The translations under genes and the position numbers were made by a program. A stretch of DNA of 64,000 nucleotides from PoT sp049331405 (GTDB lineage Bacteria; Planctomycetota; Planctomycetia; Isosphaerales; Isosphaeraceae). Below, piece by piece: positions 36,641-47,001 of this stretch (the stretch's first letter is position 1; each line of letters begins with the position of its first letter). Below the pieces are notes generated by a model, which searched no databases, was not told the DNA's origin, and saw only the letters and a list, made by a program, of their open reading frames with translations. Where the stretch lies: NCBI RefSeq assembly GCF_049331405.1, contig NZ_CP186276.1, positions 1 to 64,000 on the forward strand, read 5' to 3'.

Positions 36641-39600
36641 ATGGAACCCACGGGAGTGAATGATCAGTCGAATCGGGAAGACGATGAGCCTGTGCCGCGG
36701 GCATCGGACGAGTCGTCGCCCGGTTTCAACGGCGCGGGCCCTGCTGCCGTGGTCCCTCCGGTCGGAGACGGCGGGCAGACGGCGAAGAGGCCGTCGGACA
36801 ACGGGAGAGCCCGGTCGGCCGCCGAGGAGACCGACAATTCGAAGTCGAATAGGGAGTCGGGTGGGTCGCCGAAGGTCGGGTTCCAGGGCTTGATCGAGAT
36901 CGAGCACAAGGAGATTTGTGCGAGATTGCCGCGCCCCTTTTCAGTCGCCGAGGAGACCTCCAAGAACTGGACCGGGCTGAGTCTCTCGGGGGGTGGGATT
37001 CGCTCGGCCTGCTTCAATCTCGGGTTCCTGGAAGGTCTGGATCGGCTCCCCTTTGCAGATCCCGAACAGAAAGACTCGTCGACCCGGAATCATCTCGAAT
37101 TCTTCGACTACATTTCGAGCGTCTCGGGAGGGAGCTACGCGGCGGGCCACCTGGCGGCCTCGATGCTGGACTCCGCCCCGCCGCCGAGGTCTCGGGACGA
37201 CGTTCGGAACTCGCGGGACACGAGGGCCTGGAATTCGAAGCTTGAGCCGATCCAGACTCCTCACGAGGCCCCGAAGCCCAGTCAGGCCCGGAAGTCGAAA
37301 CAGGCCCAGAAGGATAAGGGCGTCGAGTGGCTCGGGAAGGTCCCGTTGACCTCGAAGACGGTCCCCGGATGGCTTTGGGGCCTGGGGGTCTGGTTCCTGG
37401 GAGGGGTGTTCCAGCTCCTGAAGTCCGGGGCGCTGCTGGTCGCCTTCCTCGCCTTCCTGGCGTTCACGTTCCGGATGCTCGACGCTCCCGCCTCGAATCG
37501 ATTCTGGAGCGTGGTCGGACTGCGAACCGACCTGACACGGGGATTCGTGCCGTTCTGGTCGGCCCTGGGGGTTTTCCTCATGGCCTATTGGATCAATATG
37601 TCAACGCTGCCGAAGATATGGACGAGCATCTGGTTGCTTTATGCATTCGGGTTGCTTTCCTCCTACGTGGCGTTCATCTGGAACTATTACGACGACATAC
37701 CGGGCGAGACGGAGGCTCTGTCGTACTATTTTCACTACGGCTTCCTCATCGCGGCGTTAGTCGTGCCCGTCGTCGCGTGCGTCTACTTACTGTTTGCCAG
37801 GCCGTTCCACTGGCTGGACGCGCTCCTTTTCCCGCAAGTGCCGGAGGAAGGCGGACGGAGTGGCGAGGTCGCGGCCCATCCTTCGGAGGAGCCCACGACC
37901 ATGTCGCTGAAGTCGGCCCTCCTCGTCCCGGTCGTGGTCGCCCTCTTCTGCTTCGCCGGCCTCGTGGCGACCGGCGACATCATGCTGACGACCTATAACG
38001 ACACGCCCGAGGAGTTCCACACGCTGCAGGAACGGGGGGCCTGGTACGGACTGCTGGGCGACCGGTTCAGCCAGATCGCCATCTGGATCCTGGGCCTCAT
38101 CTCGCTCGGGTTCCTCTTCCCCAGGAACATCTTCCAGAGCGTACGCATCGTCGAGGATCGGGCCGCGAGCGATCGCGGAGATCGCACCCGGCTTCAGCGC
38201 TGGGGACAGGAGCCGATCTTCCGCGTGGCGGTCTTCCTGTTCAGCTACGGATTCGTCCTGCTGCTGGTCTTCGTCATCTACAGCCTGGTCGCCCGGGAGA
38301 ACGTCTCGGGCTATTCCGACTGGCGCGAATCCCTCCCGTTCGAGACATTCCACCCCTCGGACTTTCGCAACTGGGAACAGGCCTGGGAGCGGATCGCTAG
38401 CGACGCCAGGGGGCCCTATGGTTCCCCATGGAAGAAGCTGGCCTCCAGGTTGATGGAGGCCCGGAACGACTATAGGGCTCCGTACGGGTCGAAAATGTCG
38501 CTATCGCTCCTCAACGAGCGGGCCGAGATGGCGGAACTCCGCCTCCTGGATTCGATGCCCTGGATCGTACGCCTGATCCCGCCCTTCATGCACCTCGGCC
38601 CGGTGGGCCGTTGGAGCTTCAACGACTATCAGGTCGACGACAGCCTTTCGAGGCTCTATGAGCTTTACACCCGGCAGGACCGCTTCCAACTCGACGTGGG
38701 CTCGCGGATCGCGAGATCGGTCCTGCAGGACCCCGCCCTCTACACTCTCCTGCCGAAGTTGGATCAGGACCGCCTGAATGCCGTTGACGTCCACAAGCGG
38801 GAGGGCTTTGAAAAACACTGGAATAACTATCTGAAGAAGGCCAAGGCCCTCGAAGCCTTGAGCCCTGGCCCCTTCGTGATCGCGTCGGGAGCCGAGCCCC
38901 CCCGGGACAACGCCCCGAAAACCAACACGGGCAGATCCCGGCGAACGGCGTTCGAGGCCAGCGTCGGTAACAACAACCGGGCGGCCCTCGGCTTATACTT
39001 GCCCGATCAGGTCATCGACCGCCAGAGCAAGCGCATCTTCGCCTGGGTCGTCTGGAGGGAGGACCAGTGGACGCGGCTCCGCATCGCCGGCCTCGCCGGC
39101 CTGCTGTGGCTGCTCTGCTGTGCGGTCGATGTCAATTCGTTCTCCCTCCAGAAGTTCTACCGCGGGCATGTCATCGACAGTTGGGTCCGGATCGAGCAGG
39201 GCAAGGAGCGGGAGCGATGGCTCCACCGGACCAAGCGTGAGTATCGCGGCCACGAGTTCGGCCCGGAGGGAAGCTCGGCGCCCGAATCCCAGGTCGGCCG
39301 CCGGGCCCCGCTCCTGCTGATCCACGCCACGCTCGAAGGGAATCGCTCACTCGGGGAAGAGCCCGACCTCCCGGGCAATGTCTTCACGTTCTCGCCGGTC
39401 GCGTCGGGATCCTCGAGCCTGGACTACTGGCTCACCCAGACGAAGAGCGGTCCGCCCAAGCAGCCGTTCGCCCGACGGAACCTCCTCGACATCGGCAACA
39501 TCGTGGCGACCTCCGGCGCATTCCTCTCGCCCGGGACCGTGGCGAACCCCGCCCTCTCCGCCGTCCTCCACCTGCTCAACATCCAGACCGGCTACTGGGT

Positions 39601-40648
39601 CTTCGACCCGGATCGCTTCGCGAGCCGGAATCCGATGGAGAGCCTGAAATTCCACGTCTTCCAGTCGCTTGGGATCGACTGCGATGGGGACAGCCGATAC
39701 ATGCTGACCGATGGCGCGCATGTCGAGAATCTGGGCCTCTACGCCTTGATCAGCCGCCGTTGCAGCCTGATCGTCGCGTCCGATTGCAGCCAGGAGGATC
39801 GCACGGAAGAGCCCCAACGCCGGTTCAATGCCCTCGTCCAGGTCCTCCAGCAGGCGGGCGCGGACGGCATCGAGATCGGGCCGTTCCTCAGCTCCCGCGC
39901 CTATCGAGTTTGGCGGAGAACGCGGATCGTACCCGGGGGTCTTCACAGCTACAAGGACTGTCGACGGACCGGGATGTCCGGCCTCGACCTCATCCGGCCC
40001 CGCGACCCGGAGAGCGAACCCAGGGAAGATTCCGTGACGAGCCAGGAAGGCGAGAACGGCGACACCTGGTCAAGAATGGACAAGCCCCGCCCGTCGACGA
40101 AGAAGGAAAGTCAGAACGGCGACAACCATATGAACGGCGACACCAAGACGAGGAATGGCGACCCCCCTCCGTCCTCGAGGGTCCTGGAACGGCTGTCCCA
40201 GGAGCACTTCCTGTTCGCGGAGCTCGCTTATCCCGACGGCAAGAAAGGCCTGCTCGTCTACGTGCGCCCCACTCTCACCGGCGACGAAGGCGACGGCCTG
40301 CTCCACGGTGTGGCGCACTCGCGGTTCCCGGACGACGACCCGATGGATCAGTTCTACACGCCTGCCAAGATGACCACCTATCGGCTCCTCGGCCGCCACA
40401 TCGCGCAGGAACTGATGCATGACCCGATCATGCGAGAGGTGCTCCAGGCCCTCGTCTCGGGACGGACAGTCCCGCAGGAATGCGGCCCCGACCCGGATGG
40501 CGGCCCCGGCCTAGATGGCGTTCCTGCGCCGGATGGCGGTCCCAATCCGAAGGTCGGCGAGGCTAACGAGATCTGCCGGGGATACTGCGGCCCTCTCGCC
40601 GGTTCCTGTCGCTCGAATCGCCAGCGGAGGTTCTGGCCGCAGGTTTGA
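36641..40648 (+). CDS. Giant membrane-embedded patatin-like phospholipase
   Basis: 1335 residues from ATG 36641 (AAAGGA 8 nt upstream). A disordered acidic N-tail (1-85) precedes the first half of a patatin domain: oxyanion-hole SLSGGGIRSACFN near 116-122 and nucleophile Ser162 in YISSVSGGSYAAG. About eight hydrophobic segments follow between residues 235 and 840 (such as FLAFLAFTFRMLD and FRVAVFLFSYGFVLLLVFVI). The catalytic Asp1024 (LTDGAHVENLGLY) comes only after them. The family hydrolyses lipid acyl esters. The membrane block splitting the dyad suggests intramembrane substrate. A disordered linker (KKESQNGDNHMNGD) and a Pro/Gly/Asp tail follow. The gene stands alone. Confidence 0.85.
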   Translation: MEPTGVNDQSNREDDEPVPRASDESSPGFNGAGPAAVVPPVGDGGQTAKRPSDNGRARSAAEETDNSKSNRESGGSPKVGFQGLIEIEHKEICARLPRPFSVAEETSKNWTGLSLSGGGIRSACFNLGFLEGLDRLPFADPEQKDSSTRNHLEFFDYISSVSGGSYAAGHLAASMLDSAPPPRSRDDVRNSRDTRAWNSKLEPIQTPHEAPKPSQARKSKQAQKDKGVEWLGKVPLTSKTVPGWLWGLGVWFLGGVFQLLKSGALLVAFLAFLAFTFRMLDAPASNRFWSVVGLRTDLTRGFVPFWSALGVFLMAYWINMSTLPKIWTSIWLLYAFGLLSSYVAFIWNYYDDIPGETEALSYYFHYGFLIAALVVPVVACVYLLFARPFHWLDALLFPQVPEEGGRSGEVAAHPSEEPTTMSLKSALLVPVVVALFCFAGLVATGDIMLTTYNDTPEEFHTLQERGAWYGLLGDRFSQIAIWILGLISLGFLFPRNIFQSVRIVEDRAASDRGDRTRLQRWGQEPIFRVAVFLFSYGFVLLLVFVIYSLVARENVSGYSDWRESLPFETFHPSDFRNWEQAWERIASDARGPYGSPWKKLASRLMEARNDYRAPYGSKMSLSLLNERAEMAELRLLDSMPWIVRLIPPFMHLGPVGRWSFNDYQVDDSLSRLYELYTRQDRFQLDVGSRIARSVLQDPALYTLLPKLDQDRLNAVDVHKREGFEKHWNNYLKKAKALEALSPGPFVIASGAEPPRDNAPKTNTGRSRRTAFEASVGNNNRAALGLYLPDQVIDRQSKRIFAWVVWREDQWTRLRIAGLAGLLWLLCCAVDVNSFSLQKFYRGHVIDSWVRIEQGKERERWLHRTKREYRGHEFGPEGSSAPESQVGRRAPLLLIHATLEGNRSLGEEPDLPGNVFTFSPVASGSSSLDYWLTQTKSGPPKQPFARRNLLDIGNIVATSGAFLSPGTVANPALSAVLHLLNIQTGYWVFDPDRFASRNPMESLKFHVFQSLGIDCDGDSRYMLTDGAHVENLGLYALISRRCSLIVASDCSQEDRTEEPQRRFNALVQVLQQAGADGIEIGPFLSSRAYRVWRRTRIVPGGLHSYKDCRRTGMSGLDLIRPRDPESEPREDSVTSQEGENGDTWSRMDKPRPSTKKESQNGDNHMNGDTKTRNGDPPPSSRVLERLSQEHFLFAELAYPDGKKGLLVYVRPTLTGDEGDGLLHGVAHSRFPDDDPMDQFYTPAKMTTYRLLGRHIAQELMHDPIMREVLQALVSGRTVPQECGPDPDGGPGLDGVPAPDGGPNPKVGEANEICRGYCGPLAGSCRSNRQRRFWPQV

Positions 40649-40773
40649 GCCGGAAGCCAGCAAAGGGGCATGGCAGAAGGCCTCGAAGATCGCCAAGTAT
40701 CGACATGATTGGGCGGGTATACGAGCGACGCCTGCGCGGACAATTCACCCCCCGCCCGCCGAATCCCGCGGCT

Positions 40774-42075
40774 TCAAACCGGATCGCCCGCCACCCGAGA
40801 GGTCTCGGCTTCGCTGACTCGGCTCGCCGGGCTCGTCCCGCTCGACGCCGTCAGGACCTGCGGCACGAGGCCGAGGGCCCTGGCGGCTTGTTCCCGGCGG
40901 CGCAGGCGATCGATGAAGGGGCGCTGGATCAACTCGGCCCAGGCGACCGAGACGCCGAGGGTCCAGGCGATCATGCCGAGGAGCTGGGCCGTCGTGCCTC
41001 GCGACGACGACAGGAAGGCGATGCAGAACCAGACGCCCGCCGGCATCTGGAGGGCGAACAGGGAGAAGCTCGCCTCGGAGAGCCTGCCGAACGCCGGCCG
41101 CGCGAGGATCCGGGCCAGCAGCCCCCTACCACTGGCGAGGTCGGCGATGACGACGAGGAGCATGGGTGCGAGCAGCCCGTGCCGCAGGGCGACGTACGAG
41201 ACGCTCGGGGCGAGGGAGAGATAGCCGACAATCGCCAGGGCGACGGCATCGCCGAGGGACGGGGCGAGTCGGCCGGTGGGCCGCGTTGGGGCCTCGCCCG
41301 TGTCGGCTCGCAGGGTGAATAGCCGTCCCAGCACGAGGCCCGAGAGGAATTGCGGGAGCCAGGTCAGAGGGTCGAACCGCAGGGCATTGAGCCAGGGGCC
41401 GCCGAGCGTGATCGAGGTGACGCTCCGGGCATCGCCGTAAGGATCGATGAGGAGGTACAGTCCCGCCGGCAGCCACGACAGGGCGACCAGCAGCATCAGC
41501 ACGACGACCAGGCCGCGACGGTCCAGGCCCGACGTGACTTGCGCGAACAACGGCGTGGCGACGTAGAAGGCCGCGAAGGCCGAGAGTGCCCAGGCCGGGG
41601 CGTTCCACCAGAGGGCCAGCGAAGGGAACCAGGCCTGCGTCAGGGTCAAGCTCGTGGCCATCCCCGCCAGCGTCTCCAGGGCGGAAGGATGCTTGGCCGT
41701 GAATGGGAGCAAGGCCGGCGCGGGGATCAGCAGCAGCAGCGAGATGGCGTAGAGCGGGTAGAGCCTCAGGAGCCGGCCCTTCCAGAATTCCCGGGGCGTG
41801 GTCTTGAGCCGGCCCGACGCATCGAGATAGGCATATGCCAGCAGGAATCCGGAGAGCTGGAAGAAGAAGCCGGTGGAGACGTACCCCCGCCCGAGCAGAT
41901 TGGCGGCCGGCGCCCCGAGACTCCCCAGCAGCGGGAAGGTCAGGACGCCGGCGTCGTTGGCCTGCTTCAGGTGGAAGAAATAGATGTGCAGCGCCGCGAT
42001 GATGCGGACGCCCGCCAGGGAATGGAGCCTGGGCCTCGACGACGTCCGGCTCGATTGATTCCAGTGCGTTTTCAT
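40774..42075 (-). CDS. Acyltransferase family 3 (OafA/YrhL-like) membrane protein
   Basis: 433 residues with about ten membrane helices. The family start is recognisable in LHSLAGVRIIAALHIYFFHL, where R and the H of the first helix are catalytic in the family. YVSTGFFFQLSGFLLAY and WKGRLLRLYPLY follow. It would transfer an acyl group to a cell-surface sugar or lipid. The C-terminal 40 residues are a cytosolic Ser/Ala-rich tail. It lies 59 nt after the truncated DUF1559 gene on the same strand. The start at ATG 42075 has only a weak ribosome-binding site. Confidence 0.85.
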   Translation of the reverse strand: MKTHWNQSSRTSSRPRLHSLAGVRIIAALHIYFFHLKQANDAGVLTFPLLGSLGAPAANLLGRGYVSTGFFFQLSGFLLAYAYLDASGRLKTTPREFWKGRLLRLYPLYAISLLLLIPAPALLPFTAKHPSALETLAGMATSLTLTQAWFPSLALWWNAPAWALSAFAAFYVATPLFAQVTSGLDRRGLVVVLMLLVALSWLPAGLYLLIDPYGDARSVTSITLGGPWLNALRFDPLTWLPQFLSGLVLGRLFTLRADTGEAPTRPTGRLAPSLGDAVALAIVGYLSLAPSVSYVALRHGLLAPMLLVVIADLASGRGLLARILARPAFGRLSEASFSLFALQMPAGVWFCIAFLSSSRGTTAQLLGMIAWTLGVSVAWAELIQRPFIDRLRRREQAARALGLVPQVLTASSGTSPASRVSEAETSRVAGDPV

Positions 42076-42134
42076 GGCATCAAATCCAACTGAGATCTCG
42101 CGGCCGGAGTCGTCCCGGGGCTCGATCGAATCGA

Positions 42135-43136
42135 TCAATAAGCGTCGGCGCTGAGGACTTCGCCGCCGTTGCGCGTCGAGAGGGCCTGCCAGATCCCGAA
42201 GCGAGCGTTCCCGGTGAGCGAGTACAGCGGGGCCGAGTTCGGGCAACTCCCGTTGCCGGCGGCGGTCAGGCCGATCGGGATGCCGGTCGCCTGGTCGAAG
42301 GGGGCGGTGTTGATCGAGTCCTTGATGAATCGGACCGAGCCGTCGGCGAAGGCCGCGTTGACGCCGCCGGGATGGAAGCTCGAGGCGGCCGACTCGAAGG
42401 TGTCGATGGAGACCGTCGTCGTGTTGGTATCGCCGCCGAGCTTCGACTGCGGGTTGATCGGGTACAGGGTCGTGAACATCGTGTCGCCGTAGTTCCCCGA
42501 GGTCCACCAGCCGAAGAAGATCGCATCCTGGCCCCCGAGCTTGCCGTAGGCGCTCTCGGCCAATAGCAGGGTGTTGCTCGTGCCGTCGGTAATCGAGGCG
42601 AGGTTGTTGCTGCTGTAATAGTAGATCAGGCCGTTGGCCTCGGCCTTGGCGGCCGAGAAGGTCGGGTCGGTGGGATAGTCCTGCATCCCGGGGGCGAACC
42701 AGGTCCCCGCGTTGGCCTTGTAGCTGTTGTACTGCATCTTGCCGATGGTCGCGGTCCCTCCCAGGGCTGCAATAGCGGCGCCGACGTCCTGGCCCCCCGC
42801 GACCTTGCCGTCGCTCGGGCACCAGAGCGCCGAGATCCCGATCCCGTGGACCGTGGAGTTGCTCGGGTCGTACACGGTCACGGCGGAATTGAAGGCGTTG
42901 TAGATCTGCTTCTGCTCGATGTATGGGGTCAGGCTCACGAAGAAGCTCTGCTCGTGCGTGTTGCCACACGATGTGATGAGCGGGGGCTTGTGATAACTAC
43001 CAAGCGGGAGAGTGGAGTTGGTATCGATGTAGTTGTGCAGCCCCAACGCCAACTGCTTGAGGTTGTTGGTGCACTGGGCCCGGCGAGCAATTAGATAGAG
43101 AAGAATCCATCCTCTATCCAGACTTTCCAGCGACAT
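42135..43136 (-). pseudogene. DUF1559 protein lacking its prepilin-like anchor (locus 4)
   Basis: 333 codons. The DUF1559 core is intact from ARRAQCTNNLKQLALGLHNY to the C-terminus GGEVLSADAY, including ITDGTSNTLLLAESAYGK and HPGGVNAAFADGSVRFIKDS. The first 45 or so residues, including GFTLIELLVVIAIIAVL, are missing and replaced by MSLESLDRGWILLYLI. Homology stops sharply near 43088. Next to the break is a 7-bp inverted repeat, GATAGAG (43094-43100) and CTCTATC (43112-43118). Without the anchor the product would not be exported in the usual way. A rearranged pseudogene is most likely. Confidence 0.8.
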
Positions 43137-43694
43137 GGAGCCGGCTCGGTTACCCTTGCGAAATTAAGTGCATGGCGGCATCGGCCGGATCTTGGCCCAG
43201 GTTGATGCCGCCCGGACCTTCGGCACCTCAAGGCTCGTCGAGCATGATGTCAGAGATTGATGTCACAGAGACAATCATCTCTCACCTCGGCGTATCCGAC
43301 TGAATATTAAGCCTTCATCTTGATTGTATCGATCAAGATGATTAAGATTCATCGCATCGCGGACCAAGGGGAGCCGGCTTCCCGACGAGGATCGAGCTGG
43401 CAGGCCTCCTTCTCGGCCCGTGAGACGAGTCCGGCGGATGCGTTCCGCCCCGGGATCGGGCGATCGCTCGGAGATGGGAGCGGGGCTCGCGTCGAGTTCG
43501 CTCGAGCATCGCCAGGGAAGCCGCCCGTGCAGGGCAGACCGCGACCACACCCCGTTCTCGGGCGGATCGTCGATGAAGGCGGGCTGAAGGGTCGATGCTC
43601 GACTCTTCGACCGGGCTCGCGCGCCTGCGGCGAATCGAGGCGAGAGAGGGACGCGTACTCGATCCGGTATTTTTCATTCAAGATTGAGGTGAAC
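43137..43694. other. Intergenic region between DUF1559 loci 4 and 5
   Basis: About 560 bases. It holds motif site 4. The rest has open frames on both strands but no family-like sequence. Confidence 0.5.
43318..43338. promoter_or_regulatory. TCTYRA-N9-TYRAGA motif, site 4
   Basis: TCTTGA-TTGTATCGA-TCAAGA is a perfect palindrome of arms, extended to 9-bp arms with a 7-nt spacer (CATCTTGAT/ATCAAGATG). TTGATT within it, followed 17 nt later by TAAGAT, fits a -35/-10 pair reading toward locus 5. Confidence 0.5.
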
Positions 43695-44789
43695 ATGCGA
43701 AATCGAAGACGATTGGGGTTCACGCTGATCGAGCTGCTGGTGGTGATCGCGATCATCGCGGTCCTGATCGCCCTGCTGCTGCCGGCCGTCCAGGCGGCGC
43801 GCGAGGCCGCGCGTCGGGCCAAGTGCATCAACAACCTGAAGCAGATCGGGCTCGGCCTGCACAACTACGTCAGCACGAATGACACCTTCCCGCCGGGTGC
43901 GCTGATGACCTGGGATCCGGAGGCGTCCAAGACCATCATCAACGGGAGCTTCAGCGTCCATGTCCGGATCCTGCCCTACCTCGAGCAGCAGGCGCTTTAC
44001 AATGCCGCGAACTTCACCGTCGACATCATCAATTCCGACGTCGGCGCGTACATGAACGGGACGGTCTCGCTGACCAGGCTCGACTCCTTCCTCTGCCCGT
44101 CGGACACGCCCCCCTCGTGGAACGGGACCGACGACATCCCGATGACCACGAACCGGGCGCCCGGCAATAGCTATTTCGCCTCGATCGGCGCGACCCTCGA
44201 GTGGGACGCGAGCCAGACCGGCGGCCCGCCCAACGGCCTCTTCGCGCTCGAGCGGACCAGCCGCCCCAAGTCGCTCGCGGACATCACCGACGGGACGAGC
44301 AACACCGCGGCCTTCGGCGAGTGGAGGATCGGCACGGGCAACATCAACGCGATCACGGTCCCCGGCGACACGGTGTTCGTCGGCTCCCTGCCCCTGGGGG
44401 TCACCCGCAACACCCCGACGGTCTCCGCCCCGACGATCGGCCCATTGCTCCCCGCCTGGATCGCCCAGTGCGTGTCGGTCGCGGGCAACTCCGCCAACCG
44501 GCACGTCAGGACCCCCGCCAACGGCGAGAACTGGTCGATCGCCCTGAACAACTACACGCTCGGCGGGTTCCTCCAGGCTCCCAACCAGCGGATCCCGAAC
44601 TGCGTCGCCGCGGCCTCGGGCGTCAACGTCCCCGGCATGTGGAACCTGGGCAGCCGCCATCCCGGAGGCGCCAATATCCTCATCGGCGACGGCTCGGTGA
44701 AGTTCCTCAAGGACAGCACCAGCCAGACCGTCGTCTGGGCCCTCGGCACCCGCGCCCAGGGGGAGATCATCTCGTCGGACTCCTTCTGA
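43695..44789 (+). CDS. DUF1559 prepilin-like protein (locus 5)
   Basis: 364 residues. MRNRRRLGFTLIELLVVIAI gives a six-residue basic leader before the pilin-like segment. The core has CINNLKQIGLGLHNYVSTND, DITDGTSNTAAFGEWRIG and HPGGANILIGDGSVKFLKDS, and it ends QGEIISSDSF. GAGG lies 5 nt before ATG 43695. It is closest in layout to locus 2 (shared ATLEWDASQTGGPPNG-like stretch), suggesting relatively recent duplication. Confidence 0.93.
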   Translation: MRNRRRLGFTLIELLVVIAIIAVLIALLLPAVQAAREAARRAKCINNLKQIGLGLHNYVSTNDTFPPGALMTWDPEASKTIINGSFSVHVRILPYLEQQALYNAANFTVDIINSDVGAYMNGTVSLTRLDSFLCPSDTPPSWNGTDDIPMTTNRAPGNSYFASIGATLEWDASQTGGPPNGLFALERTSRPKSLADITDGTSNTAAFGEWRIGTGNINAITVPGDTVFVGSLPLGVTRNTPTVSAPTIGPLLPAWIAQCVSVAGNSANRHVRTPANGENWSIALNNYTLGGFLQAPNQRIPNCVAAASGVNVPGMWNLGSRHPGGANILIGDGSVKFLKDSTSQTVVWALGTRAQGEIISSDSF

Positions 44790-45160
44790 CTCGCCGAGGC
44801 CCGCCAGGCCGACTCGCCCGCCATTCCCCCCCGCTGGCGGTTCGGCGACTGCCCCCATCTCCCCGCCTTCGACGGACTGACGCCCTCGCCTGCTACGACA
44901 TCAGGCCCGATAGCCGGGCGCAATCCGATAGCCCTGCGATGCGGGCCCCGGCCGCTCATCGATCGAGCATCGTCCCGCGATCCCGGCGGACACGAACGGG
45001 ATCAAATGTTATAATATACGTTTTTTCACGATTAAAATCGAAGCGATTCTCGGATTGGCTCCGCCGAAACTTGACGTTGTCGATCGGATTTGCGAATTTA
45101 GAAATTCGGACGAGCGTATTCAATCGACGTCGTACCGGCCCCTCCGCCAACCTTCCGGAC
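44790..45160. other. Intergenic region upstream of the arylsulfatase
   Basis: About 370 bases. The last part (45005-45065) is AT-rich, with TTATAATATACG and a CGATTAAAATCG repeat, a likely promoter region for the sulfatase. No gene seen. Confidence 0.45.
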
Positions 45161-46789
45161 ATGCACATGATCCACGGCCCGTCCCGATTTCTCCTCCTGG
45201 TCGCGCTCTCTGCGAGCGCGATCGCCACCGGCCCGACCGGCGCACGCGCCGACGCCGCGAGGCCGAAGCGGCCGAATGTGATCGTCATCCTCGCGGACGA
45301 CCTGGGCTATTCGGACGTCGGTTGTTACGGAGGCGAGATCGCCACGCCGAACCTCGACCGCCTGGCCGCGGGGGGCCTGCGATTCACGCAGTTCTACAAC
45401 ACCGCCAGGTGCTGGCCTTCCCGCGCGGCGCTCCTGACGGGGTACTATGCCCAGCAGGTCAACCGCGACCCGGCCAGGAACCGGCCGAAGTGGGCCGCTC
45501 TGCTGCCGGAATTGCTGAAGCCCGCCGGATACCGGTCGTACTTCTCCGGCAAGTGGCACGTCGACGGGCCGATTCGCGCGGGAGGATTCTCGCGATCGTA
45601 TGAGGTCGCGGACCTCGGAGACTTCTTCTCGCCGCCCGTCCATCGCCTGGACGATGAGGCCCTGCCCCGGCCTTCGCCCGACGCCGGCTACTACAGCACG
45701 ACCGCCATCGCGACCCGCGCGGCGGAATGGCTGGCGGAGCACCAGAAGGACCATAGCGACGCCCCTTTCTTCCTCTACGTCCCCTTCACCACGCCGCACT
45801 TCCCCCTGCACGCGCTGCCCGAGGACATCGCCCGCTATCGAGACCGATACCTCGAGGGCTGGGACGTCGTGCGCCAACGGCGCTGGCGGAAGCAGAAGGA
45901 ACTGGGCATCTACGACGGGCCGCTATCGAAACCGGACGCGGACAAGATCCCCAACTGGAACGTGAAGGAGGAGGACCTGCAACGGCGGATCGGCCCGGGC
46001 GAGGTCGGCCGCGCCGTCCCCTGGGATTCGCTCACGCCCGTTCAGAGGCGGTTCCAGGCGACCAAGATGGCCCTGCACGCGGCGATGGTCGACCGCATGG
46101 ACCGCGAGATCGGCCGCATCCTCAACCAACTCAAGACCATGGGGGCGACGGACGACACGCTCATCCTCTTCATGTCGGACAACGGCGCCAGCGGCGAGCA
46201 GATGATCCGCGCCGGCGGCCACGACCCTTCGGCCGAGCCGGGCTCCAGGAAGTCGTATCTCTGCCTCGGCCCCGGCTGGTCCACGGCGAGCAACACGCCG
46301 TTCCGCCTGCACAAGTACTGGGTCCATGAGGGGGGGATCTCCACACCCCTGATCGCCCACTGGCCCGCAGGGATCAAGGCCCGAGGCGAGATTCGCCACA
46401 CCCCCGCGCACCTCGTCGACCTCGTGCCCACCTTCCTGGAGCTGGCGGGCCTCACGCCGCCCGACTCCCACGGAGGCGAGCCTCGGCCCCCCCTCTCCGG
46501 GCGGAGCCTCCTGCCGGCCTTCGCCGCGGACGTGACGATCCCCCGCGATTTCCTCTACTTCAACCACGAAGGGAATCGCGCCCTGCGGGTCGGCGATCGC
46601 AAGATCGTCGCCGCCGGCGCGGAGTCGCCCTGGGAGCTGTACGACCTCGCGAACGACCGCGCGGAGTCGAACAACCTCGCCCCCCGCGAGCCCGCCGAGG
46701 TCGAGCGGCTCGCCACGACCTGGCGTCGCCTGACCGAGGAGTATCGCAAGCAGGCCGCGACCGCCGGCCCCGCCCCTTCGGCACGATGA
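45161..46789 (+). CDS. Secreted arylsulfatase
   Basis: 542 residues. A signal peptide (FLLLVALSASAIATGPTGARA) precedes the sulfatase core: RPNVIVILADDLGYSDVGCY with the metal-binding Asp pair, the formylglycine site Cys84 in CWPSRAALLTGYY, GYRSYFSGKWH, ILFMSDNGASGEQM, and the C-terminal LYDLANDRAESNNLA. This is the classical arylsulfatase A-like (S1) layout. It would act on sulfated polysaccharide outside the cytoplasm. ATG 45167 is an alternative start. It is about 27% identical by eye to nothing in the window; the other sulfatase belongs to a different branch. Confidence 0.9.
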   Translation: MHMIHGPSRFLLLVALSASAIATGPTGARADAARPKRPNVIVILADDLGYSDVGCYGGEIATPNLDRLAAGGLRFTQFYNTARCWPSRAALLTGYYAQQVNRDPARNRPKWAALLPELLKPAGYRSYFSGKWHVDGPIRAGGFSRSYEVADLGDFFSPPVHRLDDEALPRPSPDAGYYSTTAIATRAAEWLAEHQKDHSDAPFFLYVPFTTPHFPLHALPEDIARYRDRYLEGWDVVRQRRWRKQKELGIYDGPLSKPDADKIPNWNVKEEDLQRRIGPGEVGRAVPWDSLTPVQRRFQATKMALHAAMVDRMDREIGRILNQLKTMGATDDTLILFMSDNGASGEQMIRAGGHDPSAEPGSRKSYLCLGPGWSTASNTPFRLHKYWVHEGGISTPLIAHWPAGIKARGEIRHTPAHLVDLVPTFLELAGLTPPDSHGGEPRPPLSGRSLLPAFAADVTIPRDFLYFNHEGNRALRVGDRKIVAAGAESPWELYDLANDRAESNNLAPREPAEVERLATTWRRLTEEYRKQAATAGPAPSAR

Positions 46790-47001
46790 TTCGGGCCCGC
46801 CCGGCCCCTTGCGCCGACCGACGCGCCGATTCCATCATCGCATGCGAGCCTCTTCAACCCTCAGGGATCGCTTTCTCTCGTCAGGCAAGTCCATGTTGCA
46901 ATGATCGCCATGAGGGCGACGCGTTGCCGACCCCCGCCGCGCAGGTCACGATCCGCCGGAGGAAGGGGCCGGGTGATGGGCCCGAGGAACGTTCGCGGCC
47001 A

